Below, one piece after another: positions 9,187 to 16,813 of a stretch of DNA of 21,582 nucleotides. Source of the DNA: JBCBZH01 sp039815415 (GTDB lineage Bacteria; Bacteroidota; Rhodothermia; Rhodothermales; Rubricoccaceae); NCBI GenBank assembly GCA_039815415.1, contig JBCBZH010000038.1, forward strand, positions 1 to 21,582. Direction: 5' to 3'. Position numbers and translations under genes: made by a program. The notes beneath the pieces are model-generated. The model did no database searches. It was not told the DNA's origin and saw only the letters and a list, made by a program, of their open reading frames with translations. Positions within the stretch are counted from its first letter, which is position 1; each line of letters begins with the position of its first letter.

Positions 9187-10791
9187 ATGTGCACGTCCCC
9201 CCAAAGAGCGGTCGGTTTGGAACACGGCCACGCCCACGACGAAGACCACCAGGCCTGGACGCGCCGAGACTTCCTCGTCCGGTCGGGTCTGGCAGCGGCT
9301 GGAGCCTCCGTCGTCTTGGGTGCGGGATCGTCGCAGGCCGCGACGACCTCACGCGCGCTCGCGAGCCCAGGGTTGATTGGAAGCCTTCGGCGTCTCCAAA
9401 CTGACCGCGTGCTGGTGCTCCTTCAGCTCTCCGGTGGCAACGACGGTCTCAACACCATCGTGCCCGTCACCAACGACCGGTACTACAACGCACGCCCGTC
9501 CATCGCACTACGGCAAGCCGACACGCTCCGTCTCAACGAAGACTTCGGCTTGCATGCTTCGCTGTCGCCGTTGGAGTCCATGTGGGGCGAGGGCCAGTTT
9601 GGCGTGGTCCACAGTGTTGGGTACGCGGATCAGAGCCTGTCGCACTTCGATGGCATCGACGTGTGGGCCTCCGCTCGTGAGGAGAGCGGACAGACCGGGT
9701 GGACGGCAGAAGCTGCCGCTGCACTGGGCGGTGGCGATGTGACCGTCCCGCCTAGCGTGCAGATCGGAGCGTCCTACCCACTGCTGATGACAGGGCCAGA
9801 AGGCGTCGAGGGCATGACCCTCTCGAACGCCGCCCTCCTCGACCAGATCGTGACCTCGGGCGAGTTGTACGACACAGCTAGCCTCCCCCACTCATCCTAC
9901 GGTCGCCAGCTCGGTTTTCTGAGGTCCGTCGCCAACGACGCAAACCTTTATGTCACCTCGCTCCGCACCGCAGGCGACGGGATCACCAATGCCGTCGAGT
10001 ACCCGGACAACCAGCTCGGCGATTCGCTGGCTGCCGTGGCACGTCTCATCAAAGGGCACCTCGAGACTCGAGTCTATCTGGTCCGCCTGAAAGGGTTCGA
10101 CACGCACGCCGATCAGATCAGTCGCCACCAGGCGCTTCTCGATACGCTCGGGAAGTCCGTCGCTGCGTTCTACGAGGACCTCGAGAGCAGCGGCGATGCC
10201 GAGCGGACCTTGACGATGACGTTCTCCGAGTTCGGTCGGCGTGTTGGGGAGAACGGTTCCATCGGCACCGACCACGGAACGGCCGCACCGGTCTTTCTTT
10301 TCGGCCCAAGTGTTCAGGGCGGGTTCCACGGCACGGCACCAGATCTAACTGGCCTGGATGCCGCTGGCAATCTCCCCGTCACGACGGACTTCCGACGGGT
10401 CTACGCTACGGTCCTCAGCTCGTGGCTCGGCCTCGACGCCACCGTGACGACCTCCATCCTTGGCGGGTCCTACGAGTCGCTGGGACTGCTCTCAGCGACC
10501 ACAGCCGACGCCCCCACCGATCTCGCCAGTTCCTTCGAGCTGGCGCCTCCAGCTCCCAACCCGGTCCGCACTCGCTCCACGGTCCGCTACACCCTCGCCA
10601 GCTCGACGCGGGCCGATCTGGTGCTCTACGACACCTCGGGGCGGCATGTCGCCACGCTGGCTTCGGGAGCGCACGGGGCGGGGTCTTACACGGCGCACCT
10701 GGATGCGAGCGGCCTCGCATCCGGACTGTACGTGCTCCGCCTCCAGACCGAAGACGGCACACGAACACAAACCGTGACCGTGACGCGGTAG
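9187..10791 (+). CDS. DUF1501 family protein with Tat-type leader and T9SS sorting tail, second copy
   Basis: The product is 534 aa and a paralogue of the gene at 5997. It begins with MCTSPQ, then a His-rich segment HGHAHDEDHQ, then TRRDFLVRSGL (RR at 26-27) with an alanine-rich hydrophobic stretch ending at SSQA: a twin-arginine type leader. Core motifs are GGNDGLNTIVP (from 83), KGFDTH (D305, H307) and TDHGTAAPVFLFG (D362, H363), likely metal ligands by analogy with the alkaline phosphatase superfamily. Residues 450-534 are a T9SS type A sorting domain (FELAPPAPNP, YDTSGRHVATL, ASGLYVLRLQT). It ends the plus-strand block and faces mscL tail to tail with 55 bases between. The substrate is unknown. 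The start is supported by the 5-base gap to the DUF1800 stop and by alignment with copy one. Confidence 0.9.
   Translation: MCTSPQRAVGLEHGHAHDEDHQAWTRRDFLVRSGLAAAGASVVLGAGSSQAATTSRALASPGLIGSLRRLQTDRVLVLLQLSGGNDGLNTIVPVTNDRYYNARPSIALRQADTLRLNEDFGLHASLSPLESMWGEGQFGVVHSVGYADQSLSHFDGIDVWASAREESGQTGWTAEAAAALGGGDVTVPPSVQIGASYPLLMTGPEGVEGMTLSNAALLDQIVTSGELYDTASLPHSSYGRQLGFLRSVANDANLYVTSLRTAGDGITNAVEYPDNQLGDSLAAVARLIKGHLETRVYLVRLKGFDTHADQISRHQALLDTLGKSVAAFYEDLESSGDAERTLTMTFSEFGRRVGENGSIGTDHGTAAPVFLFGPSVQGGFHGTAPDLTGLDAAGNLPVTTDFRRVYATVLSSWLGLDATVTTSILGGSYESLGLLSATTADAPTDLASSFELAPPAPNPVRTRSTVRYTLASSTRADLVLYDTSGRHVATLASGAHGAGSYTAHLDASGLASGLYVLRLQTEDGTRTQTVTVTR
10535..10606. repeat. Second inverted pair of the CGAGCTGGCG motif
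   Basis: TCGAGCTGGCG at 10535-10545 and its exact reverse complement at 10596-10606, 50 bases apart. The first arm sits at the same place in the second DUF1501 gene as in the first copy (the ELAPPAPNP junction before the T9SS tail); the second arm is displaced. Confidence 0.75.
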
Positions 10792-10802
10792 CGACGGCTG
10801 CA

Positions 10803-10822
10803 CAGAGGACGGTCGCCCTCTG
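10803..10822. terminator. Possible bidirectional terminator between convergent genes
   Basis: CAGAGG pairs with CCTCTG around a small loop that can add two more pairs. It lies in the 55-base gap between the stop codons of the second DUF1501 gene (plus) and mscL (minus). No T-run is present on either strand, so the call rests on position and symmetry. Confidence 0.35.
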
Positions 10823-10846
10823 GCAGTCATCCAAGTCCCACCTCAG

Positions 10847-11281
10847 TTACGCGTTGCCTGATGCGAGCGCGTCGCGGATCTCCATCAGCAGTTGCTGATC
10901 GAGCGTTGGGCCTTCTTCCTCCGCTGGAGCTTCGTCCTCCTCCTTCTTGAGGCGGTTGATCCACTTCACGACGAGGAAGATGGAAAACGCCACCAGCGCG
11001 AACGTGATGATGGAGTTGATAAAGGTGCCCCACTGCAGGATGACTGCACCGGCCTCCTGCGCCGCTTCGACGGTCGGATAGGGTCCTGGCGTTGCGCCCT
11101 CCTTCAACACAGTGAAGATGTTGGCGAAGTCAACGCCGCCGATCAGCAGCCCGACGGCCGGCATGATGATGCCATCGACGAGCGACGAGATGATGGTTGC
11201 AAATGCGGCGCCAATGACGAGACCAACGGCAAGGTCGATCACGTTGCCTTTGACCGCAAACTCCTTGAACTCCTTCCACAT
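10847..11281 (-). CDS. mscL: Large-conductance mechanosensitive channel MscL
   Basis: The product is 144 aa. The ATG at 11281 begins MWKEFKEFAVKGNVIDLAVG, the standard MscL start; an in-frame extension upstream (to 11335) has no family support. The first membrane helix covers about residues 14-45 (VIDLAVGLVIGAAFATIISS), the second about 80-100 (FINSIITFALVAFSIFLVV), then a basic turn, an acidic linker (KKEEDEAPAEEE) and a short C-terminal helix. The protein opens as a homopentameric pore in the inner membrane when turgor rises and releases solutes after osmotic downshock. It lies downstream of pnp on the same strand but behind a strong terminator, so it probably has its own promoter in the 155-base spacer; none was identified with confidence. 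Confidence 0.97.
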   Translation of the reverse strand: MWKEFKEFAVKGNVIDLAVGLVIGAAFATIISSLVDGIIMPAVGLLIGGVDFANIFTVLKEGATPGPYPTVEAAQEAGAVILQWGTFINSIITFALVAFSIFLVVKWINRLKKEEDEAPAEEEGPTLDQQLLMEIRDALASGNA

Positions 11282-11370
11282 AGGGGTGAGTGGTGGGTGA
11301 GATCTCAGTCTACGCCCCCCCTTTCGTCCGTGCAACGCTCGGCGTGGTGCAACACCCTGAAGGAAGAAGA

Positions 11371-11394
11371 CCCGCCCCGGATAACCGGGGCGGG
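11371..11394 (-). terminator. Rho-independent terminator of pnp
   Basis: CCCGCCCCGG and CCGGGGCGGG form a perfect 10-bp GC stem with an ATAA loop. Read on the minus strand the stem is followed by TCTTCTTCC. It begins 42 bases after the pnp stop, so it ends the rimP-to-pnp transcript and separates it from mscL. A copy of the CGAGCTGGCG motif (11402-11411) lies between the pnp stop and this stem. Confidence 0.85.
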
Positions 11395-11436
11395 CCTGAC
11401 TCGAGCTGGCGAGATCACCCGCGTGAATGGAGCGGA

Positions 11437-13680
11437 TTAGTCGCGGCGACGGCCTCGACCGCGGCCACGACCGCCTCCACGTTCGGCGCGCTCGGCGCGA
11501 CGCTTCTCCATCTCGGCCTTCTCTTCCTCAGTGGGCTCAGGGAGGAACGGCTTGCGGCTCACACGGAGCTTGCCGCCGTCGCGGACTTCGATGAGCTGAA
11601 CCTCGAGCTTGTCGCCCACCTGGCACACATCGCCCGGATCGTTGACGAAGCCGTGAGCCATCTCAGAGACGTGAAGCATCGCCTCCTTGCCTGGCATGAT
11701 CTCGAGGATGGCACCGAAGGGCAGCAGGTTCTTGACCGTGCCGTTGTAGGTCTCGCCCACCTCCGGCTGGGTGACGATGCCCCGAATGATGTTCACCGCG
11801 GCATGCGCGGAGTCCATGTTCGGAGCCGCAACCGTCACGAATCCCTTGCCGTCGCGCTCGTCGATGTCGATCTGCACGCCGGTGTCGGCCTGGATGCCCT
11901 TGATGACCTTGCCGCCCGGTCCGATGATGGCACCGATGAAGTCCTGGTCGATGACCACCTGGATGAGACGCGGAGCGGTCGGGCTGATGTCCTCGCGAGC
12001 GTCGTCGATGGTCTTTGCCATCTCGCCGAGGATGTGCTCACGACCTGCCTTGGCCTGCTGGAGGGCCTGGCGCATCGTGTCCATCGAGAGGCCATCAATC
12101 TTGATGTCCATCTGGCAGGCGGTGATGCCGTCCTCCGTGCCACAGAGCTTGAAGTCCATGTCGCCGAGGTGATCCTCGGTGCCGAGGATGTCGCTCAGAA
12201 TCGCGATGTTGTCGCCATCTGCGATGAGGCCCATCGCGATGCCTGCGACTGGCTTGTCGAGAGGCACGCCGGCAGCCATGAGCGCCATCGAGCCACCACA
12301 GACGGACGCCATCGAAGACGAGCCGTTGGACTCGAGCACATCCGAGATGATGCGGACGGTGTACGGGAAATCCGACTCCGGCGGCATCACCTTCTTGAGC
12401 GCACGCTCAGCGAGGTTGCCGTGGCCGATCTCGCGACGGCTCGGGCCACGGAGGAACTTGGTCTCGCCAACGGAAAACGGCGGGAAGTTGTAGTGCAGGT
12501 AGAAGCGCTTGTCTTCCTGGTCAAAGACCTGGTCCACAGCCTGCACGTCGCGGCCCGTCCCGAGGGTGACCATCACGAGCGCCTGGGTCTCGCCACGCGT
12601 GAAAACGGCGGATCCGTGGACCTGCGGGAGGTAGTCCACCTCCGTCCAGATGTCGCGGATCTCATCAGTCTTGCGACCATCGAGGCGAACGCCCTCGTTG
12701 AGGATCATCTCGCGCATCACCTGGCTCTCCGCCGAGCCAAAGGCCTCCTTGACGTCGCCAACGGTGTAGCCACCCTCGATCTCCTCGACGGCGTCATCGC
12801 CCTCCCCGAACAGGTCGGTGATGAGCGCGTCGCGGATCTCGCGGATGCCGTTGTAGAACGTGGCCTTGTCATAGTCCTCCTTGCGGAGGTGGGCATCCAC
12901 GTCGTCCTTGATCTTGCCGTAGACCATCTCCACCAGCTCGGCTGGAGCGGACACGGTTTCATACTCGAGAGGCTCGGGCGCACCGTTGGCCTCGTCGCGG
13001 TTGGCGACGAACTCGGAGATACCTGCCACGATGGTCTTGATGGCATCAAATGCGAACTCGAGCGCGGCGACCATGTCGTCTTCGCTGATCTCGCTCATCT
13101 CGCCCTCGACCATCGCGATGGCGTCGGCCTTGCCCGCCACAATGAGGTCGATGTCCGACTCCTCGCGCTCGGCGACGGTTGGGAACAGAACAAACTCCCC
13201 TTCGACACGACCCACGCGCACGTGAGCGGTCGGGCCACTGAACGGGGACCCGGAGAGCGACAGCGCTGCACTGGAGCCGATGCCCGCGATCACGTCGGCG
13301 TCGATCTCAGGATCGGCGGACAGGACGTAGTTGAGGACCTGGACTTCGTTGCGAAAGCCGTCTGGAAAGAGCGGCCGGATGGTGCGGTCGATCAGGCGCG
13401 CGGTGAGCGTCTCCTTGTCGGTCGGACGGGCCTCGCGCTTGAAGAAGCCGCCGGGGAATGCGCCCTTGGCGGAGAACCGCTCGCGGTAGTCGACGGTGAG
13501 GGGGAAGAAGTGCTGGCCGGGCTTCGCGCTGGTGGCCGTAACCGCCGTCGAGAGCGTCATGGTGTCTCCCATACGGGTGACGACGGCGCCGTCCGCCTGT
13601 TTGGCGAGCTTGCCCGTTTCGAGGGTCAGCGTCTTGCCGCCGACCTCAATGGTTTGAGTGATTGCTGATGGTGCAGCCAT
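11437..13680 (-). CDS. pnp: Polyribonucleotide nucleotidyltransferase (PNPase)
   Basis: The product is 747 aa. It degrades RNA 3' to 5' using phosphate, as a trimer, in the cytoplasm. The domains are: first RNase PH core to about 230 (DRTIRPLFP), the helical linker, second RNase PH core at about 320-540 with FPPFSVGE, GPSRREIGHG, SNGSSSMASVCGG and the catalytic DMDFK aspartates near 506; a KH domain near 565-630 (GPGGKVIKGI); and an S1 domain at about 640-705 (YNGTVKNLLPFGAILE). The last 35 residues are a charged KA/E helix then an RG-rich tail (RGGGRGRGRGRRRD), probably an extra RNA-binding element. The ATG at 13680 gives MAAPSAITQTIEVGG, a normal start. It lies 252 bases after rpsO with a hairpin-rich spacer, the arrangement used for RNase III-dependent autocontrol in E. 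coli; whether that applies here is unknown. Confidence 0.98.
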   Translation of the reverse strand: MAAPSAITQTIEVGGKTLTLETGKLAKQADGAVVTRMGDTMTLSTAVTATSAKPGQHFFPLTVDYRERFSAKGAFPGGFFKREARPTDKETLTARLIDRTIRPLFPDGFRNEVQVLNYVLSADPEIDADVIAGIGSSAALSLSGSPFSGPTAHVRVGRVEGEFVLFPTVAEREESDIDLIVAGKADAIAMVEGEMSEISEDDMVAALEFAFDAIKTIVAGISEFVANRDEANGAPEPLEYETVSAPAELVEMVYGKIKDDVDAHLRKEDYDKATFYNGIREIRDALITDLFGEGDDAVEEIEGGYTVGDVKEAFGSAESQVMREMILNEGVRLDGRKTDEIRDIWTEVDYLPQVHGSAVFTRGETQALVMVTLGTGRDVQAVDQVFDQEDKRFYLHYNFPPFSVGETKFLRGPSRREIGHGNLAERALKKVMPPESDFPYTVRIISDVLESNGSSSMASVCGGSMALMAAGVPLDKPVAGIAMGLIADGDNIAILSDILGTEDHLGDMDFKLCGTEDGITACQMDIKIDGLSMDTMRQALQQAKAGREHILGEMAKTIDDAREDISPTAPRLIQVVIDQDFIGAIIGPGGKVIKGIQADTGVQIDIDERDGKGFVTVAAPNMDSAHAAVNIIRGIVTQPEVGETYNGTVKNLLPFGAILEIMPGKEAMLHVSEMAHGFVNDPGDVCQVGDKLEVQLIEVRDGGKLRVSRKPFLPEPTEEEKAEMEKRRAERAERGGGRGRGRGRRRD

Positions 13681-13783
13681 GGAGTTGGGTTGGTTTCGTG
13701 GAGCCGTAGCTCCGGGAGAGAGGCCGAGCTGTCTCCCCGTCGTGCGCGTCCCCGGCAGAGGGAACGAGCGTCCGAGAATCCCT

Positions 13784-13893
13784 TCTCTCGAGCTGGCGGC
13801 CTGTGGCAGTCAGGCCGAGAGAACGGATTGTCGGCGTCGGGAGAGTGCGGACTGGGCCGTGAAAATCGCTGGCGACGCGTGCCGCCAGCTCGA
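13784..13893 (-). promoter_or_regulatory. Structured rpsO-pnp spacer with nested and long-range hairpins
   Basis: TCTCTC and GGCCTG (13784-13803) pair with CAGGCC and GAGAGA (13811-13822), leaving GAGCTGGC as a bulge. The bulged segment belongs to a 13-base arm (13788-13800) whose exact reverse complement lies at 13881-13893. The two foldings are mutually exclusive. In enterobacteria this spacer holds the RNase III and PNPase control site; a similar role here is inference. Confidence 0.4.
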
Positions 13894-13932
13894 AGCACGC
13901 GCGGCGGCCCCAGATGGAGCCGCCGCGACGCA

Positions 13933-14199
13933 TTACTTACGGATGCCGAGCTTGGCGATCACCGCGCGATACCGCTCGATGTCATTCGCCATGAGATAGT
14001 TCAGCAGACGGCGGCGCTTGCCGACCAGCTTGAGCAGTCCCAGACGGGAGGTGTGGTCCTTCTTGTGGACCTTCAGGTGCTCGGTGAGGTCGTTGATGCG
14101 CGCCGTGAATATGGCGATCTGGACTTCCGGCTTTCCGGTGTCCTGGGGGCCCTCGCCGTGTTCGGCGATGAGCGACTGTTTGGTGTCTTTCGAGATCAT
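13933..14199 (-). CDS. rpsO: 30S ribosomal protein S15
   Basis: The product is 88 aa, close to the usual 89. The full S15 signature is present: TGKPEVQIAIFTARINDLTEHL, then HKKDHTSRLGLLKLVGKRRRLLNYL. S15 binds the 16S rRNA central domain early in small-subunit assembly. The ATG at 14199 gives MISKDTKQSLI. Unlike most genes here, it has a Shine-Dalgarno-like AGAGGAA about seven bases before the ATG. It is preceded by ribF (92-base gap holding an 18-base palindrome) and followed by pnp. In other bacteria S15 represses its own mRNA through a leader structure, and the palindrome is a candidate for this. Confidence 0.98.
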   Translation of the reverse strand: MISKDTKQSLIAEHGEGPQDTGKPEVQIAIFTARINDLTEHLKVHKKDHTSRLGLLKLVGKRRRLLNYLMANDIERYRAVIAKLGIRK

Positions 14200-14237
14200 T
14201 CGGGTTCCTCTGCCGATCTACGATGCGGGAGAAGACG

Positions 14238-14255
14238 GCCCCACACGTGTGGGGC
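14238..14255 (-). promoter_or_regulatory. 18-base perfect palindrome upstream of rpsO
   Basis: GCCCCACACGTGTGGGGC is its own reverse complement. It lies between ribF and rpsO, 39-56 bases before the rpsO ATG. On the minus strand it is followed by CGTCTTCTCCC rather than a T-run. It could be an S15-binding leader hairpin, an attenuating terminator after ribF, or a protein operator. Confidence 0.5.
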
Positions 14256-14291
14256 GAGTCAACAGAAAAAGCGCTTGGAGCGCGTGAGGCC

Positions 14292-15227
14292 TCAACTTAG
14301 CCCGGCCAAAATGCTCTTCGCCTGCCTACGGTCTTCATGGAGTTGTGCCACCAGCGCGTCCACGCCAGCGAAGCGGACTTCGTCCCGGAGGCGGCGGTGG
14401 ACCTGTACTCGCATCGCTCGCCCATACAGGTCCACGTCCACATCGAACAAGTGGACCTCTACGGTGACCGAGCCGTCCGTTTCGAATGTGGGACGGACGC
14501 CTACGTTCATCATCCCATCGTACCGATCCCCAGTCGCCAGCTCGGCCTGAACGGCATACACGCCAACACGCGGCACCAGCTTTCGCGGATCCTCCAGCAG
14601 GACGTTGGCCGTCGGAAAGCCAATGGTCCGCCCACGCTGGTCGCCCGCGACCACAGTGCCCGCCAGCTCGTAGGGCCGCCCCAACAGTCGAGCGGCCTCC
14701 GCAGCAGCACCCTCCTTCTCGAGCTGGCGCCGGATCCGCGACGAGGACACGGTTGCCCCCGCCTCGATGTGCGCGGGAATCACATCCACGCTGTATCCGT
14801 GCCGTGCGCCAAGCCGTTCCAGAGTGGACCGATCGCCAGCGCGCCCTCGGCCGAACCGATGGTCATACCCGATGATGATCTCACGCAGGCCGACCTGTCC
14901 GATGAGAACGTCCTCGACGTAGGCTTCGGGCTCCAACAGAGACAAATCGCGGGTGAATGGCAGCACCACGAACCTCTGAACTCCGAGCGCTTCGAGGAGA
15001 CGCGCGCGCTCCTCGAGTGTAGTGAGAAGCGGGATCCGGTCCGAGCCAAGCACCTCTCGGGGGTGCGGGTCGAACGACACCACGGTTGGGACGCCGTTGA
15101 CCTCATGGGCACGCTGGACGAGATAGCGGAGGATCTCCTGATGTCCAACGTGCACGCCGTCGAAGGTGCCCGTAGTCAACACGGAGCGTGGATCGCGCTG
15201 GAGATCCGGTCCGGTCTCGACGGTCAT
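14292..15227 (-). CDS. ribF: Bifunctional riboflavin kinase / FAD synthetase
   Basis: The product is 311 aa. It phosphorylates riboflavin to FMN and adenylylates FMN to FAD in the cytoplasm. The N-terminal nucleotidyltransferase half (about 1-160) has TGTFDGVHVGHQ (HxGH at 26-29), SFDPHP, and a YDHRFGRGRAGD loop followed later by SSSRIR. The C-terminal flavokinase half (about 180-305) has GxxxGD..GRTIGFPTANV and MNVGVRPTF, with a final VEVHLFDVDVDLYG beta segment. The ATG overlaps the truB stop by four bases (ATGA), so the two are translationally coupled. truB-ribF-rpsO is the order seen in Bacillus. Two CGAGCTGGCG copies in opposite orientation lie within this gene (14661, 14720) and a third at 14535. 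Confidence 0.97.
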   Translation of the reverse strand: MTVETGPDLQRDPRSVLTTGTFDGVHVGHQEILRYLVQRAHEVNGVPTVVSFDPHPREVLGSDRIPLLTTLEERARLLEALGVQRFVVLPFTRDLSLLEPEAYVEDVLIGQVGLREIIIGYDHRFGRGRAGDRSTLERLGARHGYSVDVIPAHIEAGATVSSSRIRRQLEKEGAAAEAARLLGRPYELAGTVVAGDQRGRTIGFPTANVLLEDPRKLVPRVGVYAVQAELATGDRYDGMMNVGVRPTFETDGSVTVEVHLFDVDVDLYGRAMRVQVHRRLRDEVRFAGVDALVAQLHEDRRQAKSILAGLS

Positions 15228-15955
15228 CCTGGCCTCGCCTCGCCCACTGCGGCCACACGCTCCAGCTCGAAGGCTTCCCTAACCGTGAACGGCCCAATAG
15301 CTTCGCGGCGCAACGCGATCAGGTGCCCGCCCACGCCGAGCGCCGCTCCCAAGTCATGCGCCAACGATCGGATGTAGGTCCCCTTCGAGCACTCAACGCG
15401 GATGTCCACATCACGGGTCTGATCGGGGCCCTCATGCACGTCCAACACGTCGAAGGCATAGACGGTGGTCGGTCGCGCATCCACCTCGACGGTTTCCCCT
15501 CGCCGGGCCTTCTTGTAGAGCCGCTCCCCTCCTTTCTTGATGGCAGAGAACACCGGCGGGATTTGCTCGATCTCCCCTGTGAGCGGCTTACACGCCAGCT
15601 CGATGTCTGCCCTCGAGATCGAACTGGCGTCGGCCTTGCTTTCGATAGGTGTCTCGGCATCGTAGCTGGCGGTGGTCTGCCCGAGGCGGACCGTGCCCGT
15701 GTAGACCTTGGGCAGCCCCATAAATCGGTCCTGCTGGCGGGTCGCTTCTCGGCCGAGAAGCAGAATCAGCAGGCCGGTTGCCATTGGGTCCAGCGTCCCG
15801 GCGTGCCCCACCTTCTTCTCGCGGAGCGCCCACCGAACCTTCTTGACAACCCCGAACGATGTGATGCCCTGGGGCTTGTCGATCAGCAGCGCACACGGCG
15901 AAACCGGGTCTGCCAATACACTGGCGTTGGTCTGGATGCGGAGATCCCCCACCAC
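15224..15955 (-). CDS. truB: tRNA pseudouridine(55) synthase TruB
   Basis: The product is 243 aa, short for TruB because there is no C-terminal PUA-type extension. It makes pseudouridine 55 in the T-loop of tRNAs. The catalytic motif HAGTLDPMATGLL has the nucleophile Asp56; other landmarks are LLIDKPQGITSF, KVYTGTVRLGQTTASYDAE, QIPPVFSAIKKGGERLYKKARRGE and CSKGTYIRSLAHDLG. The start is a GTG at 15955, directly after the rbfA stop with no gap (a second GTG follows immediately). The first 20 residues before CALLIDKP are poorly conserved, so the exact start is uncertain. Its end overlaps ribF by four bases. Confidence 0.96.
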   Translation of the reverse strand: MVGDLRIQTNASVLADPVSPCALLIDKPQGITSFGVVKKVRWALREKKVGHAGTLDPMATGLLILLLGREATRQQDRFMGLPKVYTGTVRLGQTTASYDAETPIESKADASSISRADIELACKPLTGEIEQIPPVFSAIKKGGERLYKKARRGETVEVDARPTTVYAFDVLDVHEGPDQTRDVDIRVECSKGTYIRSLAHDLGAALGVGGHLIALRREAIGPFTVREAFELERVAAVGEARPG

Positions 15956-16366
15956 CTAATAGTCGCCTCGAGCTGGCGATTCTGGTTCGGCGTCATCACT
16001 CGCCAGCCCGTCGCCTCGCTCTTCGCGGATCTGGTCGAACAGCTCTTCCATGCGCGCGACTTTCTGTGGCCCTTCGTCGAGGAAGAAGCGTAGCTCTGGG
16101 ATGCGCCGGACCTGATGCCGGATGCGCTGTGCGAGAGCATGGCGGATTTGGTCCGTTTGCCCTTCCAGCCTCGCGAACGCGGCCTCGCGCTGAGGCTTGG
16201 TGTCCCCCAGGATCGACACGTTCAGGTACGCGATGCCGAGGTCTTTGGTCACCCGGGCATCCGTGACGGTCAGCAGGGACTGGGTGGCTTCGGAAAAGTC
16301 CTGCTGTAGCAGGTCCGCCACTTCCCGCTGAATCATGCGGGCCACACGGTCGGTTCGAATACTCAT
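15956..16366 (-). CDS. rbfA: Ribosome-binding factor A
   Basis: The product is 136 aa. The start is the ATG at 16366 (MSIRTDRVARMIQREVADLL, the family's typical opening); a longer in-frame start at 16426 adds 20 residues without family support. Recognisable parts are LLTVTDARVTKDLGIAYLNVSILGD and the KH-like fold ending RIPELRFFLDEGPQKVARMEELFDQI. The tail is acidic. RbfA binds the pre-30S particle near the 16S 5' helix and helps late maturation. It follows infB by 87 bases and abuts truB. A CGAGCTGGCG copy lies in its last codons (15969-15978). Confidence 0.95.
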   Translation of the reverse strand: MSIRTDRVARMIQREVADLLQQDFSEATQSLLTVTDARVTKDLGIAYLNVSILGDTKPQREAAFARLEGQTDQIRHALAQRIRHQVRRIPELRFFLDEGPQKVARMEELFDQIREERGDGLASDDAEPESPARGDY

Positions 16367-16453
16367 AGGGAAACGGAGAGATACGGGATGGAGGGCGCGA
16401 GAGATGAAGGAGCACGAGCCCACCATCCCTCTTTGCCTTAGGCCTCCATTCCT

Positions 16454-16813
16454 CTAAACGGATAGAGTTCTCTTCTCCTCCACCAGCACGTAGGTCTCGA
16501 TCTGGTCGCCGACTTTGATGTCGTTGTATCCCTGGATCGAAAGGCCACACTCGTAGCCAGACGCCACGGTCTGGACATCCTCCTTGAATCGCCGGAGCGA
16601 CCCTAGCACGCCCTCGTAGATCACCACGCCATCACGGACGAGGCGGGCGCGGTCGTTGCGACACACCATGCCCTCGACCACATAGGATCCAGCAATTGTG
16701 CCTACCCGCGGAGCGCGGAAGATCTCGCGCACGTCGATCGTGGCTGTGACATTATCCGTCTCCTCGGGCGACAACAGGCCTTCCAGGCCATCCCGGACAT
16801 CTTCGATGGCGTC
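16454..16813 (-). pseudogene. infB: Detached C-terminal domain of IF-2 behind an in-frame stop
   Basis: Immediately after the TAA at 16814-16816 the same frame continues with DAIEDVRDGLEGLLSPEE, then VREIFRAPRVGTIAGSYV, LVRDGVVIYEGVLGSLRRFK, VASGYECGLSIQGYND and IKVGDQIETYVLVEEKRTL. This is the entire C-terminal (C2/domain IV) region of IF-2 that binds the formyl-methionine end of initiator tRNA. Nothing is lost or shifted and the sequence shows no decay. The only visible fault is the stop codon. No good start codon is present at the beginning (a TTG at 16774 lies inside the conserved part), so separate translation is unlikely. A sequencing error or a very fresh mutation fits best. Confidence 0.85.

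Noticed and set aside
11290..13668. A 792-codon open frame on the plus strand opposite pnp
   Set aside because: It is the antisense of a clear PNPase gene, has His/Asp/Leu-rich low-complexity composition typical of reverse frames in GC-rich genes, and shows no family motif.
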